A stretch of 64,000 nucleotides of DNA from a virus. Positions 7,823 through 16,578 of the stretch are shown piece by piece (position 1 is the first letter of the stretch; the number at the start of each line of letters is the position of its first letter). A program made the translations under genes and the position numbers. The notes beneath the pieces were generated by a model. It was given only the letters and a program-made list of their open reading frames with translations, was not told where the DNA came from and did no database searches. Location: positions 124,001-188,000 of IMG/VR virus record IMGVR_UViG_3300009408_000001; one strand, 5' to 3'.

Positions 7823-7849
7823 AAGAGGGCTTTCGGGCTCTCTTTTTTA
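7823..7849 (+). terminator. intrinsic terminator
   Basis: AAGAGGGC-TTTCG-GGCTCTCTT stem with one mismatch, then TTTTTTAT. Ends the unit running from the PhuZ-like gene. Confidence 0.75.
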
Positions 7850-7901
7850 TGTTGTTTTACGGGTAGGTACGATGGTGTATACCACAATGGAGACTGTACA
7901 C

Positions 7902-10073
7902 ATGGGCTACCCATTCTTACGAGATACGTCAGAGTACGTTAGAAACATAGACCTAATCGAACACTACCACCAGAACATGGGTACTTACCTTAGAGTAATG
8001 ACACCAATGTCCGGCGTGGAAGCAATTGCCTTTTCAAAACGGAATGCAATACCAAATGACCCGATGTTAAAAGTGCTGGAACGCGTCCCGGACGGAGATA
8101 GGTACAAGCGAAAAGTGTCACTATTAGACTTACTTAAGAACGTCCATCATAACTCCCGGTTCTTATCCCCCTCAATGGTGGTCTATGAGAACCCCGACGT
8201 GAAGCTGAGTTTTGTAGCGGAGTATCTTATCAATGGGATCAACGGAAGAAACTCAGAACGTTCCCTGGCTAAAGCAGCATTTCTCGTGCAAGATTACGGC
8301 GAGGCAACCTTCCGTAACAACAACCAAGCCAACTTCAAAACCGGTAACAACACGGTCAGTGGTTCACATGTTTCAGAACACAACCCACTGCATAATCCCT
8401 CCTGCCACACGACGCTTACTTCCATATGTAGGTGTGCCACGAGCTATTCTAATGCCGCAGTAGAGAAGATGTTAGCTGGTAACAGGCACTACACCACAGA
8501 ACTCATTACTCTGGGTGAACTGGCAGCGTTGATTCGTCACGCAGATATGTCCGCCCTAGAGAAAGTAATAACTCAGTTTAACATGACTATCCCAACCGTC
8601 ACTCAGCTGAGTGACTATATAAAGAAGAACACACTTCGTTACTGGGAATCCAAAGCCGGTTGGGGTAGCATACATGCCTTCATTAGTAAGATGTCCCCAA
8701 TGGAGAGGGTGGCTGTGGCGTACACGAACGATCTGAACGCGATGCGGTTGTTTTCTCCGAAGGCCACACACTTGTTCCTAACCAAGTTAGCCGAGAAGAA
8801 AGAAGCAAGTGTGGAAACAGCAGGGTTGGACATCGGACACTTGCGGGAAGAGATGGCAATTCATGTCGGTTTAGTCATGTCAGACGAGATAAAGGGAATC
8901 TCATTATCCGACGCTAAGAAAGATAAGCCTGAAACGTACTCACGGTATTACAATACCGTTAAGAACGTAGAGTCCGTCATGGAAGAATACCGCGAGTTCA
9001 TTGCTAACTTCTTCCTGACAGATAACCTCCCCAGTTCGATATACGACATCATGCATTCTGTCCGTAAGATCGTACCGTTGTCAGATACGGATTCCACGTT
9101 GTTTACCCTTCAGGACTGGGTAGAGTGGTTACAAGGTAGCCAGGGTTTTGAGAGACGACATCGTGCATCTGCTGGCGCAGTGTTCTTTGTCTTTGCCAGT
9201 CACGTTAACCACATGTTGGCACTGATGTCTAGAAACATGGGAGCAACTGACGAGAACCTATTCAGATTGGTTATGAAGGGCGAGTTCTACCAACCGGTAT
9301 TGGCCGTGACAAACATGACCAAACATTACACCTCGTTCAAGTGGGGTTCAGAAGGGGATTTCTATGATGTAATGGAAATGGATACTAAGGGGTCAAACTT
9401 GAAGAACTCCAAACACCCTCCTGAGATAACCGACATCCTGAACAAGTACATCAAGCAGATGATGGAATGGGCAATGGTTCCATTGGAACAAAGGCCAGGT
9501 ATAAAAGAGATGCTACGTGTTCCGTCACAGGTATCTGACCGCATCCTTACATCACTCAGTAAGGGAGAGATGAAGTACCTAAGCTCCGGAAAGGTTAATA
9601 CTAAGGAAGCATATACCAACCCAGAGGCATCACCCCTAATCTACTATAAGTTCTGGAACACGGTGTTTGGAGCAGAACACGGTTATTCTGACTTACCGCC
9701 GTATGACGCTACTAAGGTAGCCGTAACCATTACCAAGAAAGGAAAGTACAAGGAGTGGCTTGCCACACAAGACCCCACCTTTGCAGGGAAGTTCAGCCGT
9801 GCAATGGAAGACATGGGAAGAACATACCTAACCTCAATCCTAGTGCCAACTGCCGCTCTTTCTTCTGGACAACTTCCTAAGGAAATCCATTCCATGTTGG
9901 ATTACCGCCGGATTGAAACAGAGCTTACAGCGGGCTTTACGATCATGTTGGAAACAGCAGGGGTACAAACCCGTAACAAAAAGATGTCGAGGCTGCTGTC
10001 GGAAGAAGTAGATGTAGCAATATACGAAGGACAGAACTTAGACGACTGGGCTGAGTTCCTACCACCGGCATAG
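7902..10073 (+). CDS. B-family DNA polymerase, C-terminal half (motifs B and C)
   Basis: 723 residues from ATG 7902 (GGAG nine bases upstream); ATGs at 7872 and 7887 are alternatives. Seen: a motif B-like segment K146-TGNNTVSG with a conserved surround (HNPLHNPSCHTTLTSICR), and motif C as SDTDSTLF with D395 and D397 as the expected metal ligands. A later KHYTSFK matches the thumb-side KxY region. Missing: exonuclease motifs and motif A. Those are on the separate minus-strand gene 38618-40288, so one polymerase active site would be built from two polypeptides. Known: several giant phages carry highly diverged or split replicative polymerases. Confidence 0.75.
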   Translation: MGYPFLRDTSEYVRNIDLIEHYHQNMGTYLRVMTPMSGVEAIAFSKRNAIPNDPMLKVLERVPDGDRYKRKVSLLDLLKNVHHNSRFLSPSMVVYENPDVKLSFVAEYLINGINGRNSERSLAKAAFLVQDYGEATFRNNNQANFKTGNNTVSGSHVSEHNPLHNPSCHTTLTSICRCATSYSNAAVEKMLAGNRHYTTELITLGELAALIRHADMSALEKVITQFNMTIPTVTQLSDYIKKNTLRYWESKAGWGSIHAFISKMSPMERVAVAYTNDLNAMRLFSPKATHLFLTKLAEKKEASVETAGLDIGHLREEMAIHVGLVMSDEIKGISLSDAKKDKPETYSRYYNTVKNVESVMEEYREFIANFFLTDNLPSSIYDIMHSVRKIVPLSDTDSTLFTLQDWVEWLQGSQGFERRHRASAGAVFFVFASHVNHMLALMSRNMGATDENLFRLVMKGEFYQPVLAVTNMTKHYTSFKWGSEGDFYDVMEMDTKGSNLKNSKHPPEITDILNKYIKQMMEWAMVPLEQRPGIKEMLRVPSQVSDRILTSLSKGEMKYLSSGKVNTKEAYTNPEASPLIYYKFWNTVFGAEHGYSDLPPYDATKVAVTITKKGKYKEWLATQDPTFAGKFSRAMEDMGRTYLTSILVPTAALSSGQLPKEIHSMLDYRRIETELTAGFTIMLETAGVQTRNKKMSRLLSEEVDVAIYEGQNLDDWAEFLPPA

Positions 10074-10075
10074 AG

Positions 10076-10104
10076 AAAGGGGCCATCGGCCCCTTTCCCT
10101 TTTA
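10076..10104 (+). terminator. bidirectional intrinsic terminator
   Basis: AAAGGGGCCATCGGCCCCTTT with T-rich sequence on one side and A-rich on the other, between the convergent genes ending at 10073 and 10107. Confidence 0.85.
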
Positions 10105-10106
10105 TG

Positions 10107-11180
10107 CTATTCCAGGTACGTCCTGAGGTCAACCCAAAGAGTCCTCGCATTAAAGCGAACGCTGTCTTCTTCGATTCGGTCAATGGTACCACGTGACTCC
10201 ACCAACCGGTTAGCTTGTTTCCACCTGTTTAACAAGTTGGACATGTGTCGGTATTTTGGGGTACGACTAACCACCGCATGTACCAATGGTAAGTATGCTA
10301 AGAACCGAATGGTATCGTTCATTACGGTTTCGTTGATATCCAGCAATGGGAACCCACTGAATAACATGCCTTCACCATTCAAGTTTGGCAAGTGCCCCAA
10401 GGTGTCAATTGGACTTTGTCCCTTCTTAGTAGCCCTTTGAAATAATTTCCAGTACAATTTCGATATGACCTCTGTCCTGTTCGTTAAAAATATAGGTGGT
10501 CTTTCCACTGTCGTGAACATCTCATCACCACGGGTAGAAGCATTGTTATAACTGGACTGTAACTGGGTGTCCAGTGCTCCTGGTAGAACGAATCTCCCAA
10601 CGAACTGCTCTACCGACTCTTGCATGGTATCTTCTAGCTTCCGATTAACTTCGTACCACCCGTGGTACATGACAGATAACTCCGGTATGGAGATCGCCAG
10701 GATTGCGTACTCATATGTATCCGATCCTTCACCCCCCTCTGGAAGGTACCAGTGGGGTAGAACATACGGGTGACATAGCACGCGAAGTGGGGAAAGGGAC
10801 TTCCAATCTCCATTGTACGATATCACCTCGGTGACACTGTAGTGATCTGACTGTACTAAATATTCAAAGCAGTCTTTATAGTATACTGACTTTGAGGACT
10901 TGCCTCTGTTTACAGGACTATATGCCTTTACGGCAAGAGATAGGTCATCCTCTAGGTCTTTTGCAGCGGAATACTGCATCAGTGGGGTAGACCCCAGTCG
11001 TGTTACTAACCCATAGACCAACTTAACAATTGGGTGGTCACCACCAGCAGAATGTCCGTAGGTTTGATAGTGTTTCTTTACCTGTTCTCGTTCGTCGACC
11101 TGTAAACCAAGAAGGCGATTTAGCTTTGTATCAGTATACCTGCCGACATTAGCAGGGGTGGTGCCTATTAGCGGGTACAT
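10107..11180 (-). CDS. hypothetical protein
   Basis: 357 residues from ATG 11180. Aromatic and basic, largely helical in feel, with no transmembrane segment and no motif I recognise. It is a single minus-strand gene facing away from the ChmA candidate; the 209-bp gap 11181-11389 must hold its promoter. Its upstream sequence CGAGAATG gives a weak ribosome site. A structural role is possible but not supported directly. Confidence 0.7.
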   Translation of the reverse strand: MYPLIGTTPANVGRYTDTKLNRLLGLQVDEREQVKKHYQTYGHSAGGDHPIVKLVYGLVTRLGSTPLMQYSAAKDLEDDLSLAVKAYSPVNRGKSSKSVYYKDCFEYLVQSDHYSVTEVISYNGDWKSLSPLRVLCHPYVLPHWYLPEGGEGSDTYEYAILAISIPELSVMYHGWYEVNRKLEDTMQESVEQFVGRFVLPGALDTQLQSSYNNASTRGDEMFTTVERPPIFLTNRTEVISKLYWKLFQRATKKGQSPIDTLGHLPNLNGEGMLFSGFPLLDINETVMNDTIRFLAYLPLVHAVVSRTPKYRHMSNLLNRWKQANRLVESRGTIDRIEEDSVRFNARTLWVDLRTYLE

Positions 11181-11238
11181 TCTCGAACTCCAATGCTAAA
11201 TTAAAAGACCAGGATCCATACTTATGTTAAGTGGAAGG

Positions 11239-11370
11239 AATATTACTTATCCAAACCATTCTTACTGGGACGCGTGCGTCCTTTTCTGGTTTGAACATAA
11301 CTATGGACATATATTATTTTGATGGTAGAGTATGTTCTCTTCCATTCCATTAACGCACGTGCGCACGTGC
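11239..11370 (+). promoter_or_regulatory. leader of the ChmA candidate: promoters, hairpin, palindrome
   Basis: Within the 209-bp intergenic region: AATATTAC (11239-11246), a GGACGC-GT-GCGTCC hairpin (11269-11282) followed by TTTT, a second TATATTAT box (11310-11317), and a perfect 16-bp palindrome GCACGTGCGCACGTGC (11355-11370). The last ends a few bases before SD TTAGGAG and would form a leader hairpin. The layout suggests two start points and a structured leader for a highly expressed gene. Confidence 0.5.
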
Positions 11371-11389
11371 ATTAGGAGATATACCACAG

Positions 11390-13333
11390 ATGGCACTTAT
11401 AAGAGATGATCAACAACCAGCAGCAGCAGTGGATAGAACCCATTCCGCTGTACCACCTACCCCAGAACAACCTGGTGTTAACCAGACAGCGGCACAACCT
11501 ACCTTGGACCCAAACGGAGACTTCGATGAAGGATTCGGGGACTTATTCGATGACGGCCTATATGGGGACCTCGGTATCGCTGTATCAGGTGTGGGGGGGT
11601 GTGGCGAATCCCTTGCGGAATTCTTGAAAAACATGGAGGACCAGTGCCTCAGTACGTTGAAGGATAGGGCTGTTATCCGCCTCATACAGGATGTAAACCT
11701 GTACATCTCGTTTGTAGTTCTGGCGAATGTGTCTAAGATCAAGGAAGGTTCGGTTCCTTGCTTTGTATTTATGATGGAAGAGACCATTCACGGGATATCA
11801 GCCACAAAGGTGGAAGAGTACCGTACCATCCGGGGTGTGGAACAGATAGTGCGTTACAACACCACCGATCAATTCTTTGACCCGGATGCCCGTAACATCG
11901 TGGCCCGCCACATGGCCCGTGACCTGGGTTGTGAGTTGGGTGCGATCAAGTTCGTGGCCAACGCCACCGTTAAGAAGTCAATGGACCTTCGGTCTCCGGA
12001 GACCGCTAAACATCACTTCACAAATGCACTGTCACAACTAGCGTCCAAATACGTTAGACGCACGGGTAAAGGGATTACCTACGCTAGGCTGACAGATGGT
12101 GTAAGCCAGTTAGTCCAGACTGTGTACACCACCCCCGGTGAAGCATCTGAATTGGATGTAGAAGGCCAACCCTGTGCCGCAGATTTCCGAGTTACCCTGG
12201 CACTGAAGGAAGCGGGTCGGAATAATCGTCCTACCAACAACATTCACAGCCAGGCGAGTGAGGCGGGCCTGACCACCACCACCGTTCATGTGGATCTAAT
12301 GCGCCTCCCACCTTCACAGGTACAGCCCACTGGTGTACCCGGTATGGTGCAACAGCCTACACCGGGCCACGCAGCATGTCTTACCATTACCTCAAACCAT
12401 GAGGCTCTACTTGGCCCACGCAATGCGACAGCAGGGGTTCCAGCCCAGTTACTGGGTATGACCTCACTGGCTGTGTTGTCTTTGAACAACAACTGGGTAG
12501 CAGCCTACCAGAACTTCCCTGGTCAAGTATCTGCTAAGGAAAGCATTGGCATGGTGGCGGTCGAACATGACCCCTACCTACGTCCAGGCAACGATCACTT
12601 TAAACCAGTGAACGTCATGAGCGCTGCACCAGGGGAAACTCCGGGTGACGCAATGACTCCAGAAGCAGTGGCTGCAATGTGGGTTCATCCTGCATCTATC
12701 CATGCAATCGATTGCCTGCGTGCAGGCGTCAATAGCTGGGCAATGGATATCTTCCAACGTGCTGCTACCGACCCTGCTGCACAACAGAGAATTCTCTCTG
12801 AATGTGATGCACTTTTCAACGGTAAGTTCTTGCCTATCTGGAACCGGGTTACCAATAATTCAGGTGCATCTCCCGTTCTTCCACAGACCAGTTACATCTT
12901 AGCTGGTACTTACCGTGAAGAGAACCGCCTCTTGGATATCCGCTCTCTGGACTACACCAAGGTCGTGGCTATGGGTCTACAGGATCCTCAGTTCATTGCC
13001 GAAGTAACCAGTGGTAACATGATGGGTGCAGATGCCTCCCGTGTCCAGAAACGCATGGAACGTTTGCGTCCACTGATCCCATCTATTGAGATCACAGGTG
13101 CTTACACCCGTTGCTACTTCCACCCTGCACTCATTGGTGCTATGGCTGAAGCAATGGTTGCTGCTGAAATGGTGGTAATCACCAACGCCAACTTCAACCG
13201 AATTGATACAGGTCGTGCTTACATCGATCCTAACAATCTGGGTGTTGTTTCACAGGGTGGGGCATTCCAAAATAACCAGGGTGGTCAGTCTAACTATGCT
13301 GCTCCAAACAGTTGGATGGGTCACGGGTACTAG
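11390..13333 (+). CDS. chmA: candidate phage-nucleus shell protein (chimallin, ChmA)
   Basis: 647 residues. What is seen: a disordered, Pro/Gln/Asp-rich N-terminus (about 1-60), a long folded middle without membrane segments, and an Asn/Gln/Gly-rich C-terminal tail (QNNQGGQSNY). Recalled: ChmA of phiKZ-like phages is about 630-690 residues, has flexible N- and C-terminal segments that link protomers, and in phiKZ is gp54, directly before the beta' N-terminal gene gp55. Here the next gene is exactly such a beta' fragment, and a PhuZ-like gene lies 7 kb upstream. The elaborate leader fits strong early expression. Direct sequence identity cannot be confirmed here; a capsid-related protein is the alternative. 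Confidence 0.6.
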   Translation: MALIRDDQQPAAAVDRTHSAVPPTPEQPGVNQTAAQPTLDPNGDFDEGFGDLFDDGLYGDLGIAVSGVGGCGESLAEFLKNMEDQCLSTLKDRAVIRLIQDVNLYISFVVLANVSKIKEGSVPCFVFMMEETIHGISATKVEEYRTIRGVEQIVRYNTTDQFFDPDARNIVARHMARDLGCELGAIKFVANATVKKSMDLRSPETAKHHFTNALSQLASKYVRRTGKGITYARLTDGVSQLVQTVYTTPGEASELDVEGQPCAADFRVTLALKEAGRNNRPTNNIHSQASEAGLTTTTVHVDLMRLPPSQVQPTGVPGMVQQPTPGHAACLTITSNHEALLGPRNATAGVPAQLLGMTSLAVLSLNNNWVAAYQNFPGQVSAKESIGMVAVEHDPYLRPGNDHFKPVNVMSAAPGETPGDAMTPEAVAAMWVHPASIHAIDCLRAGVNSWAMDIFQRAATDPAAQQRILSECDALFNGKFLPIWNRVTNNSGASPVLPQTSYILAGTYREENRLLDIRSLDYTKVVAMGLQDPQFIAEVTSGNMMGADASRVQKRMERLRPLIPSIEITGAYTRCYFHPALIGAMAEAMVAAEMVVITNANFNRIDTGRAYIDPNNLGVVSQGGAFQNNQGGQSNYAAPNSWMGHGY

Positions 13334-13359
13334 AAAAGGCTAGTGGTTTAGTATTTTGA

Positions 13360-13387
13360 GAAAGGGCTTCGGTCCTTTCTTTTTATT
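13360..13387 (+). terminator. intrinsic terminator
   Basis: GAAAGGGC-TTC-GGTCCTTTC stem then TTTTTATTT, directly after the ChmA candidate, isolating it from the RNAP gene or allowing partial readthrough. Confidence 0.8.
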
Positions 13388-13408
13388 TGTCTCAGGAGAA
13401 GATGTCAA

Positions 13409-14920
13409 ATGGCTAAAACACTCGTGATGGTTGACCAGGACAAGGTCTTTTCGGACCTGAAGTTTCCACCAATCATGTTGAACGACATACCCTCGGAAAC
13501 CGCAGAGGATAGAAAGGCACTAAATGCACTGATTGCCATCACCTATCAAGATGATACAATCGATGGTGTCCCACGCTGTGGTTGTGGTAAGTTAGGCAAC
13601 GCGTACAACCTAGGGGTACTACACGAAAAATGCAGCACTCGTGTAGAGTCACCGACGGAAGTGACTATTGAATCAAACGTATGGTTCCGGGCACCCGATG
13701 GTGTAACCGCCATGATCAATCCCCACCTATGGACCCTGTTATCCACGAAGATGGTCTACCAGGGATACAACGTATTAAGGTGGATGTGCAGTCCAAATGT
13801 ATCGGCACCACCGGTAGAGAATAAGAAGGCACATCTAGCGTTACGCAGATACGAAAGGTTAGAGATCCCACGTGGGGTAAACAGCTTCATCGCTAACTTT
13901 GACCTTATCGTACCGGTATTGTTAGCAAGCTTCACAGACAAGTATGCAAAGCTGGAAATGGAAGAGTACCTGATTAGGTTCAGGAAGTACTTCTTCCCAA
14001 GGCACCTTCCGATGCCAACCCGGATGGCGATCATCATGGAAGAGACAAACATGCTCACGTTTGTGGATGTCACAATTGCAGATGCAATCGATGCTGCTAG
14101 GACAATGACCATGGGTAACCACGGTCGTCGGGCTATTTCCAAAGTAGAGGGCAAGGTTGCCGCAGTGGTAAACTCCCTTTCCATGTATTACGATAATCTC
14201 ATCGATTCTTCCTTCTCTAAAAAGGAAGGAATGTTCAGGAACGTGATGCTCGGAGCCAGGATGCCATTCGCCTTTCGTTCGGTCATTGTCTCTAATGCAG
14301 GGGTACATGACTACGAGACCACAGAAATTCCATACACGACAGGTGTGACCATGTTCAAGGTCCACATCATGAACTTAATGGAAAAGGAAGGGTGGACATA
14401 TAGAGAAGCGTGGGATTATGTAGACGAACACACGATGACGTGGGATAGCTACCTCTATGGTTTGTTAATGCAGTTGGTCAAGTTGTCACCCGGTGGAAAA
14501 GGACTAGGACACCTGTTCATCCGATACCCTACACTGGATAGGCTCTCCATTCAGTTCCTGTTCATTGTTGACTTCACATTAGAAGCAGCTAAGATCTCTC
14601 CTCTGGCTATCATTGGGCCAAATGCAGATTATGACGGGGATCAACTGACCGGCATTGCGGCGCAGTCGCTTAAACAGTATGCGATCTTCGAGTACTATCG
14701 TCCACACTACGGAATCTTTGCACTCCATAAACCAATGACGATTACTCGGAACCTTGCATTGCCAGATGCGACTATCGGAACAACGTCGGCTTGGTTAGAA
14801 TACGGGCGTCGTCCGATTGACCAAATGCATGAGGATGGGGTTGGTTATGTAGAGTCCGTTTCTTCAACTGGGGAAGTAACACGAATCCCCTTTAGTGACC
14901 TCTACACGGAGTATGTATGA
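13409..14920 (+). CDS. multisubunit RNA polymerase beta' N-terminal fragment
   Basis: 503 residues; ATG 13409 with upstream SD AGGAG. N405-A-D-Y-D-G-D411 matches the universal NADFDGD Mg-binding loop of beta' (conservative F to Y), followed by QLTGIAAQS. An N-terminal CGCGKLGNAYNLGVLHEKC stretch resembles a zinc-binding ribbon. The gene covers only the N-terminal part of beta'; C-terminal parts are encoded at 26194 and/or 34550. By position after the ChmA candidate it corresponds to phiKZ gp55, a subunit of the non-virion RNAP that transcribes middle and late genes. That subunit assignment is inference from gene order. Confidence 0.85.
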   Translation: MAKTLVMVDQDKVFSDLKFPPIMLNDIPSETAEDRKALNALIAITYQDDTIDGVPRCGCGKLGNAYNLGVLHEKCSTRVESPTEVTIESNVWFRAPDGVTAMINPHLWTLLSTKMVYQGYNVLRWMCSPNVSAPPVENKKAHLALRRYERLEIPRGVNSFIANFDLIVPVLLASFTDKYAKLEMEEYLIRFRKYFFPRHLPMPTRMAIIMEETNMLTFVDVTIADAIDAARTMTMGNHGRRAISKVEGKVAAVVNSLSMYYDNLIDSSFSKKEGMFRNVMLGARMPFAFRSVIVSNAGVHDYETTEIPYTTGVTMFKVHIMNLMEKEGWTYREAWDYVDEHTMTWDSYLYGLLMQLVKLSPGGKGLGHLFIRYPTLDRLSIQFLFIVDFTLEAAKISPLAIIGPNADYDGDQLTGIAAQSLKQYAIFEYYRPHYGIFALHKPMTITRNLALPDATIGTTSAWLEYGRRPIDQMHEDGVGYVESVSSTGEVTRIPFSDLYTEYV

Positions 14921-15531
14921 ACATCTGTTACGCCAATGTAGATGAGTTAGCGTCTGCGATGTATGCTAGACCTACACAACAGGCACTAGCCACCATTCAA
15001 AGTAACGTGGCGACTTACATGGCCCAGTCGGTACATATCCCACAGGCCATCATGGCTACTATCAAACAGGGATACCAAACCTTTGTAGACCACTCCCTTG
15101 GCAATGGTGTGGCAGCACTGCGTAGTAAGTTGGGCATGTACTGGAGACCGGATACCATAGCTACGGCTACCACCATTGAGGAGTTGCAAACTGCTAAACC
15201 CACCATGTCACGGTGGTTAATGACCAGTCCTGTAGTACGGGAGGCAGTAGCCTCCGGAAACTTATCGGGGTATGCTGGACAGTATGTCGATCCGCAACCT
15301 GGGTTATCTGGACCGGCTCAGAAAGATTGGAGGCAGGTTAACACAGGGGTGGTGCAACACTCAGACAGTGGGGTACACGTGTCTACCTACTATGAACGGT
15401 ATGGAAAGGACTCAGTTTACATGTCAGCCGTTGATAAAGGCATGGTAAAGGCTTCAATCGCAATGTTGGAGTACTATGCAACAGAAGGTGATTTCGATCC
15501 GACGTCGGTATGGAATGAACCTATTTACTAG
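14917..15531 (+). CDS. hypothetical protein coupled to the beta' gene
   Basis: 204 residues; ATG overlaps the beta' stop by ATGA, so translation is probably coupled. Helical N-terminal half (ALATIQSNVATYMAQSVHIP) and Gly/Tyr-rich middle. The position right behind the catalytic-loop fragment suggests it may carry the next part of beta' or an accessory RNAP subunit, but no beta' motif is recognised in it. Terminator at 15536 closes the unit. Confidence 0.7.
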   Translation: MNICYANVDELASAMYARPTQQALATIQSNVATYMAQSVHIPQAIMATIKQGYQTFVDHSLGNGVAALRSKLGMYWRPDTIATATTIEELQTAKPTMSRWLMTSPVVREAVASGNLSGYAGQYVDPQPGLSGPAQKDWRQVNTGVVQHSDSGVHVSTYYERYGKDSVYMSAVDKGMVKASIAMLEYYATEGDFDPTSVWNEPIY

Positions 15532-15535
15532 GACA

Positions 15536-15563
15536 AAAGGAGGGCTTTCGCCCTCCTTTTTTT
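15536..15563 (+). terminator. intrinsic terminator
   Basis: AAAGGAGGGC-TTTC-GCCCTCCTTT stem followed by TTTTTA. Ends the RNAP beta' N-terminal unit. Confidence 0.9.
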
Positions 15564-15596
15564 ATACCCAGTGGGCAGATTTATAAAGGAGCGATC

Positions 15597-15992
15597 ATGA
15601 AAGCAGTACCGGTATTAGGAAGTGACGGTTGGGTAACCGACCCGGAAAAGATGATGAACCACTTGTACATGAACATGTACGAAGCCAACTATTCTCAAAG
15701 TACAGCAATGTACGGAGAGGTAACCAGTTTCCAACACATCATTACGAGTTATGGAAATGACCCACATCTGCTCTCGTCGCAGATGACAAACGCAATTCGA
15801 AAGTATTACAGTAGGTATTTCGATTCGGCAGATGTCTCCTTTACACGGGTGGATACGACCGATGGAGAAAATATGGTCTATAACTTAGAGATCAACGCAA
15901 CCTTGGGAAAGAAGTCGGTATCCCTTGCACGGACATTACGGAAAGGCACCGGACACAATGCCGGTACTTTCTTGGAAACACTAGGAGCATAA
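15597..15992 (+). CDS. hypothetical protein
   Basis: 131 residues; ATG 15597 with AAGGAGCGATC upstream. Met- and Tyr-rich N-terminal half (MMNHLYMNMYEANY) and a Lys/Arg-containing C-terminus. First gene of a run 15597-19146 that includes an SbcD-like nuclease and a possible ssDNA-binding protein, so a role near replication or recombination is conceivable. No family recognised. Confidence 0.7.
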   Translation: MKAVPVLGSDGWVTDPEKMMNHLYMNMYEANYSQSTAMYGEVTSFQHIITSYGNDPHLLSSQMTNAIRKYYSRYFDSADVSFTRVDTTDGENMVYNLEINATLGKKSVSLARTLRKGTGHNAGTFLETLGA

Positions 15993-15993
15993 C

Positions 15994-16578
15994 ATGACCC
16001 AGATGACAAACCCCTCTAATAGCCAGATACCCGTGGAAGAGATCCCCACTCCTGAAGACAGTGAACCCATGTCAGATGAGATTCGCGTTATCATGGCTAA
16101 GCTTGCGGAGTTACCCCAGATTAAATTAAGGGACTTTGAGATATACGCCGCTGCACTGGCAGACCCCTCTGATGACCCGGAGTCACTTCGACTTAGAACT
16201 GAATGGGCTAGGACCGTTTGTATATCCGAACGACTAGCTGTACATGTGGTGGACGACACATCAGGTGAAATAATGTTTAGAGTCCCACCGATGCGCACTC
16301 CCCTAGCACAGTTAGAGAATAAAAACATTACCTCGGCCATGCTTGCTCTGGAGAAGATGCAACGTGGTAACCCCTATGCAGCAGATGCATTCGCAAGGGA
16401 GGTCATAGAACCCTCTATGTTTCAAGGAATGATAACCCTCGAAGACACGAAGGATTGGCAGTACATCATACAACGATATGGTAGCAACCAACCACAGGCC
16501 CCCGATGGAGTGGAAAGAACAATGAACACCAATGCTATTCCAGATGAGGAGGACTTGGCAGATGACGACGGATGGTAA
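15994..16578 (+). CDS. hypothetical protein, acidic
   Basis: 194 residues; ATG 15994 lies one base after the preceding stop, so coupling is likely. Glu/Asp-rich at both ends (C-terminus PDEEDLADDDGW). Mostly helical prediction by eye. It overlaps the SbcD-like gene by 17 bases. Function unknown; neighbourhood suggests DNA metabolism. Confidence 0.7.
   Translation: MTQMTNPSNSQIPVEEIPTPEDSEPMSDEIRVIMAKLAELPQIKLRDFEIYAAALADPSDDPESLRLRTEWARTVCISERLAVHVVDDTSGEIMFRVPPMRTPLAQLENKNITSAMLALEKMQRGNPYAADAFAREVIEPSMFQGMITLEDTKDWQYIIQRYGSNQPQAPDGVERTMNTNAIPDEEDLADDDGW

Noticed and set aside
11585-11791. Short minus-strand frames within the ChmA candidate
   Set aside because: Shadow frames without ribosome sites.
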